Positions 18,364 to 27,508 of a stretch of 64,000 nucleotides of DNA are shown here, in pieces. The notes below the pieces were generated by a model. That model did no database searches, was not told the DNA's origin, and saw only the letters and a program-made list of their open reading frames with translations. A program made the position numbers and the translations under genes. Numbering within the stretch: position 1 is the stretch's first letter; each line of letters begins with the position of its first letter. This DNA is from Taibaiella sp. (lineage in GTDB: Bacteria > Bacteroidota > Bacteroidia > Chitinophagales > Chitinophagaceae), in assembly GCA_019638495.1 (NCBI GenBank), contig JAHBTQ010000002.1, positions 868,001-932,000 of the forward strand. Direction: 5' to 3'.

Positions 18364-18963
18364 ATGCACCTTGGTCGTGTACTCTCAACATCATTCGTTG
18401 TCCTAACCGCTGTACCTGCTAAAGCGCAACAATGTTCAGGCGATTTCACCTTTTTCGCTGGTCATGGCCGCATACCAGGGGTTGTGCTTGTTGACAGGAT
18501 TTTTTCCGGAGGTGGTTCTGAGGTTCATAGCATAGCAAGCTCGTCCGGCTGTTCATTTGCCGGGGCACGATACTCCCTGACTAGCGAAATCTCGATTGGC
18601 CTTTGTTACAACTACTTTCACTATTCTTTTGATGACATTACAAAATACTCGCGACGCTCAACGGGGTACACATATCACACCATTACAGGCGGAGTCAAAG
18701 GCGTTTGGCACAACTCAAAATCATTCAGATTGTATTCTTATCTCGATGCAGGGCTGCAGTTTCAGAAGAACAGCAGACTGCCTAATATCAACAGGACCTT
18801 TGCTATGCAAACTGGTATAATAGGGTTGAGTTTCGGACATAGACTCTCCGGTAATCTTGAATTCGGGATTGGTTATAAGGGACTGATCAATGGGGGCGTT
18901 TCGTATTCGATTGCGACGAAGAAACGTATCATCTCAACAAAAAAAACGGACTCTGGCGATTGA
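18364..18963 (+). CDS. Small secreted protein, possible outer-membrane beta-barrel
   Basis: A 199-residue protein with a signal peptide ending at AKAQ (about residue 22). The mature part alternates polar and aromatic residues (ISIGLCYNYFHYSF, FRLYSYLDAGLQF, LEFGIGYKGLINGGVSYSI), which suggests eight or so beta strands of a small OmpW/OmpA-type barrel. The C terminus is unusually charged for a barrel (KKRIISTKKTDSGD), so this is not certain. No close family is recognised. It is isolated, 198 bases before lpdA. Confidence 0.6.
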   Translation: MHLGRVLSTSFVVLTAVPAKAQQCSGDFTFFAGHGRIPGVVLVDRIFSGGGSEVHSIASSSGCSFAGARYSLTSEISIGLCYNYFHYSFDDITKYSRRSTGYTYHTITGGVKGVWHNSKSFRLYSYLDAGLQFQKNSRLPNINRTFAMQTGIIGLSFGHRLSGNLEFGIGYKGLINGGVSYSIATKKRIISTKKTDSGD

Positions 18964-19110
18964 TATAGGTACCCGAGTAAACAACCATTGAAAAGACTAC
19001 TATGTCCAACAGGTACTGAAACATAGCCACACATAACACAAATCACCTATTAGACGGCAACAACTGTCCCCACATTGGCCACTTGTGATAACATTCCCCT
19101 CATTCTTTAT

Positions 19111-19118
19111 TACATTTG
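19111..19118 (+). promoter_or_regulatory. Candidate -7 box of lpdA
   Basis: TACATTTG, an exact TAnnTTTG match, 43 bases before the ATG. A TTG at 19083-19085 is 25 bases upstream of it, somewhat farther than usual. Confidence 0.45.
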
Positions 19119-19161
19119 CGCCGCACACAAACGTTCATAACTTAAACATCAGCATAATAAC

Positions 19162-20568
19162 ATGGCATACGACGTAATCGTAATAGGCAGTGGCCCCGGC
19201 GGATATGTAGCAGCAATACGCGCATCTCAGCTCGGCTACAAAACAGCTATCGTAGAAAAAGAAAGTATGGGTGGCATATGCCTCAACTGGGGTTGCATCC
19301 CTACCAAGGCACTCCTTAAGTCTGCAAGCGTATATGAGCAATTCTCTCACGCTGCCGATTACGGCCTTGAGGCAACTGATTTCAAAGCAAACTTCGGTGC
19401 AGTTGTAAAGCGTAGCCGCGGCGTTGCCGACAAAATGAGCAAGGGAATTGCTTTCCTGATGAAGAAGAATAAGATCGAGATTCTGCAGGGATATGGCAAG
19501 CTAAACGCCAAGAAAGAAGTAGAAGTGACAGGTGCTGACGGAAAGGCCGTAGCTCACCAGGCAAAGCATGTGATCCTGGCAACGGGTGCACGCAGCCGCC
19601 AGTTGCCAAACCTGCCTATCGACGGCAAAAAGGTTATTGGTTACCGCGAAGCAATGGTTTTGCCAGAGCAGCCTAAGACAATGATCGTTGTGGGCTCAGG
19701 CGCCATCGGTGTAGAGTTTGCTTACTTCTATAACAGCATTGGCACAAAGGTTACCATCGTTGAGTTCATGCCTCGTATAGTACCGGTAGAAGACGAAGAC
19801 GTTTCTAAAGAGCTGGAAAAGAGCTTCAAGAAAAAAGGTATCACCGTGATGACCAACGCTTCTGTAGAGAAGGTTGACACAAGCGGAGCCGGAGTAAAAG
19901 CGACAGTAAAAACTGCAACAGGCGATGTAGTACTTGAAGCCGATGTAGTATTGAGCGCAGTGGGCGTTGCCGCAAACATCGAAAACATAGGCCTGGAAGC
20001 GCTGAACATCAAAACTGAGAAGGGCAAGGTAATAGTAGATAAATACTACAAAACAAACGTTGATGGCGTTTACGCTATCGGTGACATCACTCCTGGCCAG
20101 GCATTGGCTCACGTAGCGTCTAAGGAGGGCATCATTTGCGTAGAGGCATTCGCTAAGAAGGACGGTAAATATCACCACACTCCGGAACCACTGGATTATG
20201 GCAACGTACCGGGCTGTACCTACTGCTCACCTGAGATAGCTAGTGTGGGCCTTACTGAAAAACAAGCAAAAGAGGCTGGCTACGAAGTGAAAGTGGGTAA
20301 ATTCCCATTCAGTGCATCAGGCAAAGCTACTGCTGCAGGCGCTACCGAAGGCTTTGTAAAAGTGATCTTCGATGCTAAGTATGGCGAATGGCTGGGCACG
20401 CACATGATTGGCTACAACGTAACTGAAATGATCGCAGAAACTGTAGTAGCACGCAAGCTGGAAACTACATGGCAGGAAGTGCTGGACAGCATCCACCCGC
20501 ACCCAACGATGAGCGAAGGTGTGAAAGACGCTGTAGAAGTGGCACTTGGAGAAGCAATCCACCTCTAG
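19162..20568 (+). CDS. lpdA: Dihydrolipoyl dehydrogenase (E3)
   Basis: A 468-residue flavoprotein that reoxidises dihydrolipoamide in the pyruvate and 2-oxoglutarate dehydrogenase complexes and the glycine cleavage system. It has the FAD dinucleotide loop GSGPGGYVAA (9-18), the redox-active disulfide Cys40/Cys45 in GGICLNWGCIPTK, the NAD loop VVGSGAIGVEFAYF, the second FAD motif VYAIGDITPG, and the C-terminal active-site dyad in HPHPTMSE. No lipoyl or E1/E2 genes are adjacent. A strong terminator follows, so it is monocistronic. Confidence 0.96.
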   Translation: MAYDVIVIGSGPGGYVAAIRASQLGYKTAIVEKESMGGICLNWGCIPTKALLKSASVYEQFSHAADYGLEATDFKANFGAVVKRSRGVADKMSKGIAFLMKKNKIEILQGYGKLNAKKEVEVTGADGKAVAHQAKHVILATGARSRQLPNLPIDGKKVIGYREAMVLPEQPKTMIVVGSGAIGVEFAYFYNSIGTKVTIVEFMPRIVPVEDEDVSKELEKSFKKKGITVMTNASVEKVDTSGAGVKATVKTATGDVVLEADVVLSAVGVAANIENIGLEALNIKTEKGKVIVDKYYKTNVDGVYAIGDITPGQALAHVASKEGIICVEAFAKKDGKYHHTPEPLDYGNVPGCTYCSPEIASVGLTEKQAKEAGYEVKVGKFPFSASGKATAAGATEGFVKVIFDAKYGEWLGTHMIGYNVTEMIAETVVARKLETTWQEVLDSIHPHPTMSEGVKDAVEVALGEAIHL

Positions 20569-20599
20569 TCGCAGAAATTGACATACAAGATATAACTTC

Positions 20600-20633
20600 G
20601 AAACACCGGGCCTCCCGGTGTTTCTTTTTTTTT
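20600..20633 (+). terminator. Rho-independent terminator after lpdA
   Basis: An 11-bp perfect stem (20600-20610 and 20614-20624) with loop CCT is followed by a run of nine T. It is 32 bases past the lpdA stop. Confidence 0.92.
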
Positions 20634-20843
20634 ACAGAATAACAATCTTTTGGCGCCACATCTGGCAAATTGCTGCTACCTATCTCCGCCTAAGTAAAAG
20701 TTACCGGCGAACTTAACCTCGCATATCGATTTAACACCATCGTTAGTTCCTGCAATTTAACCGACTGCACTACTTATTTACAAAGCAAATACGCCCATAC
20801 GAATAGCTGATAAGCGTAGCAACATCTATACTTCCAAATACCC

Positions 20844-20851
20844 TATTTTTG
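20844..20851 (+). promoter_or_regulatory. Candidate -7 box of the RND permease gene
   Basis: TATTTTTG matches TAnnTTTG and lies 16 bases before the ATG at 20868. The 20634-20843 interval otherwise shows nothing recognisable. Confidence 0.4.
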
Positions 20852-20867
20852 AGCGGATTTACAAAGT

Positions 20868-23800
20868 ATGAGTCTTCCCTCGCTCTCATTGCGTCGCCCG
20901 GTTCTGGCCATTGTTCTCAACATAATTATCGTTGTTTTCGGCGCTATTGGGTTCAAGACCTTAGGTATACGCGACTACCCTTCCATTGACCCACCGATCA
21001 TAAATGTAAAAACGGGATACGCGGGTGCCAACCCTGATGTAATTGAATCTCAGATAACTGAGCCGCTCGAAAAATCTATTAACGGAATTGCAGGTATCAA
21101 GAATCTTTCATCTACCAGTCTGCAGGGTACCAGCAGCATCAGTGTAGAATTCGACCTGGGTATAGACCTCGAAGCGGCTGCCAATGATGTGCGGGACAAG
21201 GTATCGCAAGCGGTCAAGAGTTTGCCACTGGATATTGATGGCCCACCCGTGGTTTCCAAAAGTGACGCCAGCAGCCAGTCTATCATATCTATGACGGTGC
21301 AGAGCATGACCCGAAACCCCATGCAACTGACTGACTATGCAGAGAATGTGCTTATGGAGCGCCTGCAGACCATTCCCGGTGTCAGCAGCATCCAGGTGTG
21401 GGGTGAGAAGCTCTACGCCATGCGCCTCTGGCTTGATCCACTCAAGATGGCTGGTTACGGCATAACGTTCCCCGATGTACAAGCAGCTCTGAACAAACAA
21501 AACGTGGAGCTACCTGCAGGAAAGTTGGCCGGCAATAGCACAGAGCTTGCGGTGCGCACCCTCGGTCGCCTGGTAACTGAAGAAGACTTCAACCGACTCA
21601 TTATTAAGAATGTAGATAGCACGGACATTCACTTAAGTGATATTGGTGAGGCTGTCCTGGGTTCTGCAAATGAAGAGACACAGCTAAAAGAAAGCGGCAC
21701 CGCCATGGTGGCGCTCGCACTTATACCCCAGCCCGGTTCAAACTACGTGGCCATTGCTGATGAGTTTTATAAGCGATATGAACAGCTAAAACGCGACATC
21801 CCATCTGACATAAAGGTGGACATAGCGATGGACACTACCACTTTCATCAAGAAGTCTATTACAGAGGTGGAGGAAACCTTACTTATTTCTTTTCTCCTTG
21901 TCATCATCATCATTTACCTGTTCTTCCGCGACTGGCTTATTGCTTTCCGCCCACTTATTGACATACCGGTTAGTCTTATTGGTGCATTTTTTATCATGTA
22001 CATCATGGGGTTCACCATCAATATCCTATCCCTGCTTGCTATAGTCCTCGCAACCGGGCTTGTGGTGGATGATGGTATCGTCGTCACGGAGAATATCTTC
22101 CGGAAGATAGAGGGCGGACTGGACAAACACAGGGCAGCAAAAGAAGGTAGTGAGGAAATTTACTTTGCCGTTATTTCTACTTCTATCACACTGGCAGTGG
22201 TGTTTCTTCCCATCATTTTCCTGCAGGGTTTTACGGGGCGATTATTCCGTGAGTTTGGCGTGGTGGTGGCAGGTGCAGTGCTACTCTCAGCATTTGTATC
22301 ACTTACCCTTACACCCGTACTTAACGTGCTAATGACTCGGGATGTGCATAAACCATCCCGCTTTTACACTGTCAGCGAGCCATTTTTTGCCGGAATGGAA
22401 CGTGGCTATAAGCGTGGGCTTGTTTGGATAATGAGACACCGCTGGGTTTCAATTGCAGGTGTAGTAGCGTCCTTTGCCATTATCTGGTTCCTTGGCAGAA
22501 CGCTTCAAAGTGAGCTCGCACCGCTGGAAGATAGAAGTCGTTTCCGACTGGCTGTCTCTGCACCCGAGGGCACCTCCTACGATGCCATGGACAACTACAT
22601 GGACCAGTTGGTTGATGTCCTGATAGATAATGTCCCTGAAAAACAGGTTGTATTGTCAATCACTGCACCGGGCTTCTCCAACGGCTCTATCAATTCCGGA
22701 ATGGCCAACGTGAAGCTCTCCGACCCGGAATTCAGAACCCGTAGCCAGGGCGAAATAGTGCAGGCCGTAGGAAAGGAACTCCAGAAGAAGAATTTCGGGA
22801 AAGCATTCCCCATTCAGGAGCAGACGATCTCTGTGAAGCGAGGTGGCAGTGCATTTCCTGTGGTCTTTGTGCTTCAGAATATCGACTTCAACAAGCTCAA
22901 AAAGGTGCTCCCGGAATTCCTTGAAGAGGCAAACGCCGATAAGACTTTCCAGGCGGTAGACGTAGACCTTAAGTTCAATAAGCCGGAGATCTCTGTGAAC
23001 ATCGACAGGGCCAAGGCATCTGACATGGGTATCGCTATCAGCGACATCTCCCAAACGCTTCAGTTTGCGCTGAGCAACGGTCGCCTTGGTTATTTCACCA
23101 TGAGCGGCAAGCAGTACCAGGTGATTGGCCAGGTCAATCGCGCGTCAAGGGATGCGCCGGTAGACCTTGCACAGTATTATGTACGTGCCCGAAACGGAGA
23201 GCTCGTTTCCATAGATAATGTGGTGGCATTGCATGAATCAACAAGCCCATCCCAGATCTACCACTATAACCGTTACAAATCCGCAACTGTCTCCGCAAAC
23301 CTTTCCCCGGGAAACACAATAGGAGACGGTATTGCAGCCATGAAAGGCATTTATGCAAAACTCCAGCAAAAGGGCCTTATTGATGAGAGTTTTAGTTATT
23401 CGCTCTCCGGTTCATCTCAGGACTACGAAGAAAGTTCCTCTAACACCTCATTTGCCTTTCTCCTGGCATTGGGGCTGATATACCTGATCCTTGCCGCCCA
23501 GTTCGACAGCTTTATTGATCCGCTGATTATCATGCTTACGGTGCCGTTGGCATTGGCCGGCGCAGTCCTTACTTTGTGGTACTTTGACCAAACGCTGAAC
23601 ATCTTCTCCCAGATTGGGATGATCATGCTCATTGGGCTGGTAACAAAGAATGGTATCCTGATCGTAGAATACTCGAATAACCTTAGAGAAAGAGGTGCTT
23701 CCAAACTCAATGCCGCAATTGAAGCGGCAACCATGCGTCTGAGGCCTATCCTCATGACGAGTCTCGCAATGGTATTTGGCGCTGTGCCTATTGCTCTCTC

Positions 23801-23963
23801 TCTTGGTGCAGCTTCCACTAGCCGTAAATCCCTTGGACTGGTGATAGTGGGGGGCGTAATGTTCTCACTTATCCTTTCCTTGTTCATCGTTCCCGTGATT
23901 TACACATTCCTAAGCCGTAGAAAAATGAAAGAGCAAACAATTACCGCTAAACTTGGCGAGTAG
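20868..23963 (+). CDS. RND-family efflux transporter permease (AcrB/MexB-like)
   Basis: A 1031-residue inner-membrane proton-driven exporter. It shows the N-terminal helix and porter entry (LRRPVLAIVLNIIIVVFG, DYPSIDPPIINVKTGY), 12 membrane helices in the usual 1+5+1+5 arrangement with two large periplasmic loops, the proton-relay Asp401-Asp402 in GLVVDDGIVVTENIF of TM4, and Lys927 in TM10 (LVTKNGILIVEYSNN). This set belongs to the hydrophobe/amphiphile efflux family. No membrane-fusion protein or TolC gene is next to it, so partners must be encoded elsewhere. The substrate is unknown. mutY follows 43 bases later on the same strand. Confidence 0.94.
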   Translation: MSLPSLSLRRPVLAIVLNIIIVVFGAIGFKTLGIRDYPSIDPPIINVKTGYAGANPDVIESQITEPLEKSINGIAGIKNLSSTSLQGTSSISVEFDLGIDLEAAANDVRDKVSQAVKSLPLDIDGPPVVSKSDASSQSIISMTVQSMTRNPMQLTDYAENVLMERLQTIPGVSSIQVWGEKLYAMRLWLDPLKMAGYGITFPDVQAALNKQNVELPAGKLAGNSTELAVRTLGRLVTEEDFNRLIIKNVDSTDIHLSDIGEAVLGSANEETQLKESGTAMVALALIPQPGSNYVAIADEFYKRYEQLKRDIPSDIKVDIAMDTTTFIKKSITEVEETLLISFLLVIIIIYLFFRDWLIAFRPLIDIPVSLIGAFFIMYIMGFTINILSLLAIVLATGLVVDDGIVVTENIFRKIEGGLDKHRAAKEGSEEIYFAVISTSITLAVVFLPIIFLQGFTGRLFREFGVVVAGAVLLSAFVSLTLTPVLNVLMTRDVHKPSRFYTVSEPFFAGMERGYKRGLVWIMRHRWVSIAGVVASFAIIWFLGRTLQSELAPLEDRSRFRLAVSAPEGTSYDAMDNYMDQLVDVLIDNVPEKQVVLSITAPGFSNGSINSGMANVKLSDPEFRTRSQGEIVQAVGKELQKKNFGKAFPIQEQTISVKRGGSAFPVVFVLQNIDFNKLKKVLPEFLEEANADKTFQAVDVDLKFNKPEISVNIDRAKASDMGIAISDISQTLQFALSNGRLGYFTMSGKQYQVIGQVNRASRDAPVDLAQYYVRARNGELVSIDNVVALHESTSPSQIYHYNRYKSATVSANLSPGNTIGDGIAAMKGIYAKLQQKGLIDESFSYSLSGSSQDYEESSSNTSFAFLLALGLIYLILAAQFDSFIDPLIIMLTVPLALAGAVLTLWYFDQTLNIFSQIGMIMLIGLVTKNGILIVEYSNNLRERGASKLNAAIEAATMRLRPILMTSLAMVFGAVPIALSLGAASTSRKSLGLVIVGGVMFSLILSLFIVPVIYTFLSRRKMKEQTITAKLGE

Positions 23964-24006
23964 CCTATTTGAGTTGTAAAATTGCAGTTTCTGACCACAG
24001 CAGTTT

Positions 24007-25095
24007 ATGGCAAATCCGGACGAGTCAATTTCAAAACAAGCCCTCTTTACACGCCGGCTACTAGAGTGGCATCGCACCGTCAACACCCGCGACCTGCCCT
24101 GGAAAGGAGAAAAAGACCCTTATCGCATATGGCTTTCCGAGATCATATTACAGCAGACACGCGCACAGCAAGGACTACCCTACTACCATGCTTTTACTAC
24201 TCAATACCCAACAGTACACGATCTGGCAGCGGCCAAGGATGACGATGTCTTCAGGGTGTGGCAGGGCCTGGGCTACTATAATCGGTGCCGCAATATGCTC
24301 GCAACTGCGCGTTACATTTCCGACGAATTGAGCGGAGCTTTTCCATCAACTTACGAGGGATTGCTTTCATTGAAGGGTATCGGCCCTTATACGGCGGCCG
24401 CAATCGGCTCCTTTGCATTCGGGCTACCTACTGCCGTGCTAGACGGCAATGTCTACCGTGTCTTGTCAAGGTATTTTGGCATTGAAACACCTTCTGATTC
24501 TTCCGAAGGCAAGGCAATATTCACATCTTTGGCAGCGGAATTAGTAAGCCCGAAGGAAAGTGCATTATATAACCAGGCTATTATGGATCTCGGGGCCACG
24601 GTCTGCACACCGGCCAACCCTAAATGTGAAGATTGCCCGGTAGCCAGCCTCTGCTTCGCCCGGTCCCATGACGCCCAGGCTATATACCCCGTTCGCACAA
24701 AGAAGATCAATGTCACAGAGCGCCATTTCAACTATCTGGTTATAGTGCATAACGATCAAATTTGGGTTAACAAACGAGCCGAAGGCGACATTTGGGCAAA
24801 CCTATTCGAATTGTTGCTAATAGAAACCCCAAAACAAACGCAGCCTGCTGAGTTGCAGAAGGCATTGAAAACATTGGAATTATCCGTGAAAGATATTGAG
24901 CGACATACGTTTTTCCATAGCAAACAGCGGCTTACTCACCAGCTTATACATTCCTATTTCTATTCAGTATCGATTACTGAGCCCGATCGCCATTCGCTAC
25001 CTGGCATGGGCAGATGGGTGAGTATCAACGAACTAAAAAACTTAGCCTTTCCTAAAACTCTTGTTTCTTTTTTTAGAAAAAATTTATACTTTTAA
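24007..25095 (+). CDS. mutY: A/G-specific adenine DNA glycosylase
   Basis: A 362-residue base-excision repair enzyme that removes adenine opposite 8-oxoguanine. Catalytic Glu45 lies in SEIILQQTRAQQ, the helix-hairpin-helix in LKGIGPYTAAAIGSFAFG, catalytic Asp146 in LDGNVYRVLSR, and the [4Fe-4S] cluster ligands Cys200-x6-Cys207-x2-Cys210-x5-Cys216 are intact. The C-terminal NUDIX-like domain that reads 8-oxoG spans about 235-355. It is followed by ssb and gldE, an order often conserved in Bacteroidota. Confidence 0.96.
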   Translation: MANPDESISKQALFTRRLLEWHRTVNTRDLPWKGEKDPYRIWLSEIILQQTRAQQGLPYYHAFTTQYPTVHDLAAAKDDDVFRVWQGLGYYNRCRNMLATARYISDELSGAFPSTYEGLLSLKGIGPYTAAAIGSFAFGLPTAVLDGNVYRVLSRYFGIETPSDSSEGKAIFTSLAAELVSPKESALYNQAIMDLGATVCTPANPKCEDCPVASLCFARSHDAQAIYPVRTKKINVTERHFNYLVIVHNDQIWVNKRAEGDIWANLFELLLIETPKQTQPAELQKALKTLELSVKDIERHTFFHSKQRLTHQLIHSYFYSVSITEPDRHSLPGMGRWVSINELKNLAFPKTLVSFFRKNLYF

Positions 25096-25100
25096 GTTTG
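25093..25100 (+). promoter_or_regulatory. Candidate -7 box of ssb
   Basis: TAAGTTTG matches TAnnTTTG, overlaps the mutY stop and lies 44 bases before the ssb ATG at 25145. Confidence 0.4.
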
Positions 25101-25144
25101 ACAGTATGGAGAATATAATTTAAAGAGCAAAAAAAGATACAATT

Positions 25145-25585
25145 ATGAGGGGCGTAAACAGGGTAGTTTTGATTGGAAATTTGGGCAGGGAGCCGGACCT
25201 GCAACACCTGGAAGGAAATATTGCGGTGGCAAAATTTCCGCTTGCGACTACAGAGACCTACAAAGACAAGACCGGAACGCTTGTTTCACAAACCGAATGG
25301 CACACGGTGGTATTGTGGAGGGGATTGGCAGAACTGGCGCAGAAATACCTGCACAAAGGCAGCCTTATCTACCTCGAGGGCAGGATACGCACCCGGTCGT
25401 GGGAGGATAAAGACAAGAACAAACGATTTAGTACGGAGATCATAGGTGACAACCTCGTTATGCTGGACAAGCGTAAAGAGCATACTGAAGCCCCTCCGAC
25501 AGAGGGCACAACTGACACCAACGGGTTTGCAGATATGAATTTCGATTCAGGTGCGCCGTCCATTAAAGACGACCTGCCTTTCTAA
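25145..25585 (+). CDS. ssb: Single-stranded DNA-binding protein
   Basis: A 146-residue SSB. The OB-fold occupies about residues 1-108 with the usual opening NRVVLIGNLGREPDLQ, central TEWHTVVLWRGLAE, and LIYLEGRIRTRSWEDKDKNKR. A short acidic linker leads to the conserved C-terminal tip DDLPF that recruits repair and replication partners. It lies between mutY and gldE and ends in its own terminator. Confidence 0.96.
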   Translation: MRGVNRVVLIGNLGREPDLQHLEGNIAVAKFPLATTETYKDKTGTLVSQTEWHTVVLWRGLAELAQKYLHKGSLIYLEGRIRTRSWEDKDKNKRFSTEIIGDNLVMLDKRKEHTEAPPTEGTTDTNGFADMNFDSGAPSIKDDLPF

Positions 25586-25600
25586 GGATGTTACACTTTT

Positions 25601-25643
25601 AAAAAAAGAGGAATGACACAACAATTGTTTCATTCCTTTTTTT
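25601..25643 (+). terminator. Terminator after ssb
   Basis: An 8-bp stem (25609-25616 with 25630-25637), flanked by an A run and a T run that extend the pairing, ends in TTTTTTT at 25637-25643. The T run abuts the next promoter box. Confidence 0.8.
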
Positions 25644-25650
25644 AATTTTG
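25643..25650 (+). promoter_or_regulatory. Candidate -7 box of gldE
   Basis: TAATTTTG matches TAnnTTTG and begins within the end of the ssb terminator T run, 26 bases before the proposed TTG start of gldE. Confidence 0.4.
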
Positions 25651-25676
25651 ATAGTCTCAACAAATGCACGCTTAAA

Positions 25677-27023
25677 TTGGAAAGCACCGAAGGCGACACG
25701 AGTTTTACTCCGCTCTTACTTGAAGCCGGAACGGCATTCTCGTCATCAAACGCTACAATCCTCATAGTCATTGTTCTCATCCTGTTGCTGCTCACAGCCA
25801 TTACTGCAGGAGCCGAAACAGCCTATTTTTCCCTAACTGCAAAGGACATAAATTTCCTGAAAGGGAACGACAAGTCAAGTGCCCGCACCGCCGGCCAGTT
25901 ACTTGACCAGCCTAAACGCCTCCTCGCCACTATCCTGGTGGCAAACAACTTTATCAACATCGCTATCGTTATCACCACAGATATGCTGGTGAAGTCGTTG
26001 CTACCCGGCAGCATGAACCCTGTGCTCACTTTCCTTATCCAGGTGGTCTGTGTCACGTTTTTGCTTGTGCTCTTTGGCGAGGTATTACCGAAGGTTTATG
26101 CCACACAAAACAATCTGCGCATGGCGTTATTTTCAGCGCCTTTTCTGCAGGCTATGTCGTGGATGTTTCAGCCAGTAAGCGGCTTCCTGGTATCATCTAC
26201 ACGCTTTATTGAAGGGCGTATGGGTACCAAATCGTCAAACATCTCAAGCGAAGATTTTGAACATGCTATTGAGCTTACAGTTGGTCACACTGCCACACAA
26301 GAGGAGGTAAATATCTTTAAAGGCATACTCAAGTTTGGCAATATCACGGCCCGCCAGGTGATGCGTACTCGGCTTGATGTGAGCGGTATCGATTTTGACC
26401 TTACGTTTCCGGAAGTGAGGGCATTCTGCATAGAGGTAGGCTACTCGCGACTACCGGTATTTAAGGAAAACCTCGATACCATTGCAGGTATGATCCATAC
26501 AAAAGACTTTTTGCCCCATATAGATGAAGATGAATTTGACTGGCATAAGCTCATTCGTCCTGCATATTTTGTACATGAGGGCAAATTGATCGAAGATCTG
26601 CTAAAGGAATTTCAACTGAAACGCCAACACTTTGCAGTAGTTGTCGATGAGTTTGGTGGCACATCCGGTATTATCACACTTGAGGACATCATGGAGGAGA
26701 TAATCGGCGATATAAAGGACGAGTTTGATGAAGACGACCTCCACTTCAAGAAACTTGATGATGCAAACTACACCTTTGAGGGCAAAACGCTCATCAATGA
26801 CGTTTGTCGCGTAATGGGACTTCCATCTGATGAGTTTGAAGCCGTTCGTGGTGAGAGTGATTCCATCGCCGGCCTTGTTTTAGAAATAGCTGGCAGGTTC
26901 GTGGCGATTAACGACGTAGTTACTTATGAAAATTACGACTTTACCATCCTGTCTGTTGAGAAAATGCGCATTACCCGGGTAAAGGTTACAATTAATCCAC
27001 CCAAACCTGCAGAGGACATATAA
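25677..27023 (+). CDS. gldE: GldE-like CNNM/CBS-domain membrane protein
   Basis: A 448-residue inner-membrane protein of the CorC/HlyC (UPF0053) type. Three or four hydrophobic helices (about 23-48, 85-105, 115-140, 150-168) form the CNNM/DUF21 region, followed by two CBS domains (about 225-335, with MRTRLDVSGID and FAVVVDEFGGTSGIITLEDIMEEIIGD) and a C-terminal CorC_HlyC domain. The location directly after mutY and ssb is the hallmark position of gldE, first named from Flavobacterium gliding mutants and linked to GldD. A TTG start is proposed, since the ATG at 25664 hits a stop after three codons. No gldD follows. Confidence 0.85.
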   Translation: MESTEGDTSFTPLLLEAGTAFSSSNATILIVIVLILLLLTAITAGAETAYFSLTAKDINFLKGNDKSSARTAGQLLDQPKRLLATILVANNFINIAIVITTDMLVKSLLPGSMNPVLTFLIQVVCVTFLLVLFGEVLPKVYATQNNLRMALFSAPFLQAMSWMFQPVSGFLVSSTRFIEGRMGTKSSNISSEDFEHAIELTVGHTATQEEVNIFKGILKFGNITARQVMRTRLDVSGIDFDLTFPEVRAFCIEVGYSRLPVFKENLDTIAGMIHTKDFLPHIDEDEFDWHKLIRPAYFVHEGKLIEDLLKEFQLKRQHFAVVVDEFGGTSGIITLEDIMEEIIGDIKDEFDEDDLHFKKLDDANYTFEGKTLINDVCRVMGLPSDEFEAVRGESDSIAGLVLEIAGRFVAINDVVTYENYDFTILSVEKMRITRVKVTINPPKPAEDI

Positions 27024-27026
27024 CTC

Positions 27027-27070
27027 AATAATGAAGAAAGCCGGCGTAAAAGCCGGCTTTCTTCATTATT
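27027..27070. terminator. Strong bidirectional terminator
   Basis: A 19-bp perfect inverted repeat (27027-27045 and 27052-27070) with loop GTAAAA separates gldE from the convergent Pmp3-like gene. Flanking A and T runs make it suited to both strands. Confidence 0.88.
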
Positions 27071-27078
27071 GTCTTTCG

Positions 27079-27450
27079 CTATTTGTAATATCGCTTCATC
27101 ATAATTAGCGTATAGACCAAACCAGGTATCCATCCTAAGATATAGAGCAGCAACGACAGCGCCCATTTCCTGCCTTCGAAGTTTGAATTTATTCCCATGG
27201 CAAGCCAGCCAAGTCCGACTATTGCCATAATAATGTACACTGTACGTGGCAATGTATTGATTCCATTGCCTACAGCTTCAGCGACCTTTTGGAAAACAGT
27301 TCGCTTAGTACTATTAGCCTGTTGGCTGGCATTGGGTACCGGGGAAACGATCGCTAACGTTGTATGGTGCTTTTTGACTACAACACCCGCCCTGGCATCA
27401 ATTGTACTAAAAAGTATAATAGCCAGCATCGCCAGGATAATTTGCTTCAT
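27079..27450 (-). CDS. YqaE/Pmp3-like small membrane protein with signal peptide
   Basis: About 123 residues from the ATG at 27450 (MKQIILAMLAIILFSTIDARAG), which gives a signal peptide; the longer frame is discarded. After a short polar region come two membrane helices (TVYIIMAIVGLGWLAMGI and WALSLLLYILGWIPGLVYTLIMM). The second, with LGWIPGLVYTL, matches the Pmp3/YqaE family of small hydrophobic stress proteins, here with an added N-terminal part as seen in other Bacteroidota. The role is not established. Confidence 0.7.
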   Translation of the reverse strand: MKQIILAMLAIILFSTIDARAGVVVKKHHTTLAIVSPVPNASQQANSTKRTVFQKVAEAVGNGINTLPRTVYIIMAIVGLGWLAMGINSNFEGRKWALSLLLYILGWIPGLVYTLIMMKRYYK

Positions 27451-27508
27451 TAGTAGTGATTTTGTCACCCAAATGTACCAAACTTGGCATGAGCCGACAC
27501 TCAAAATC

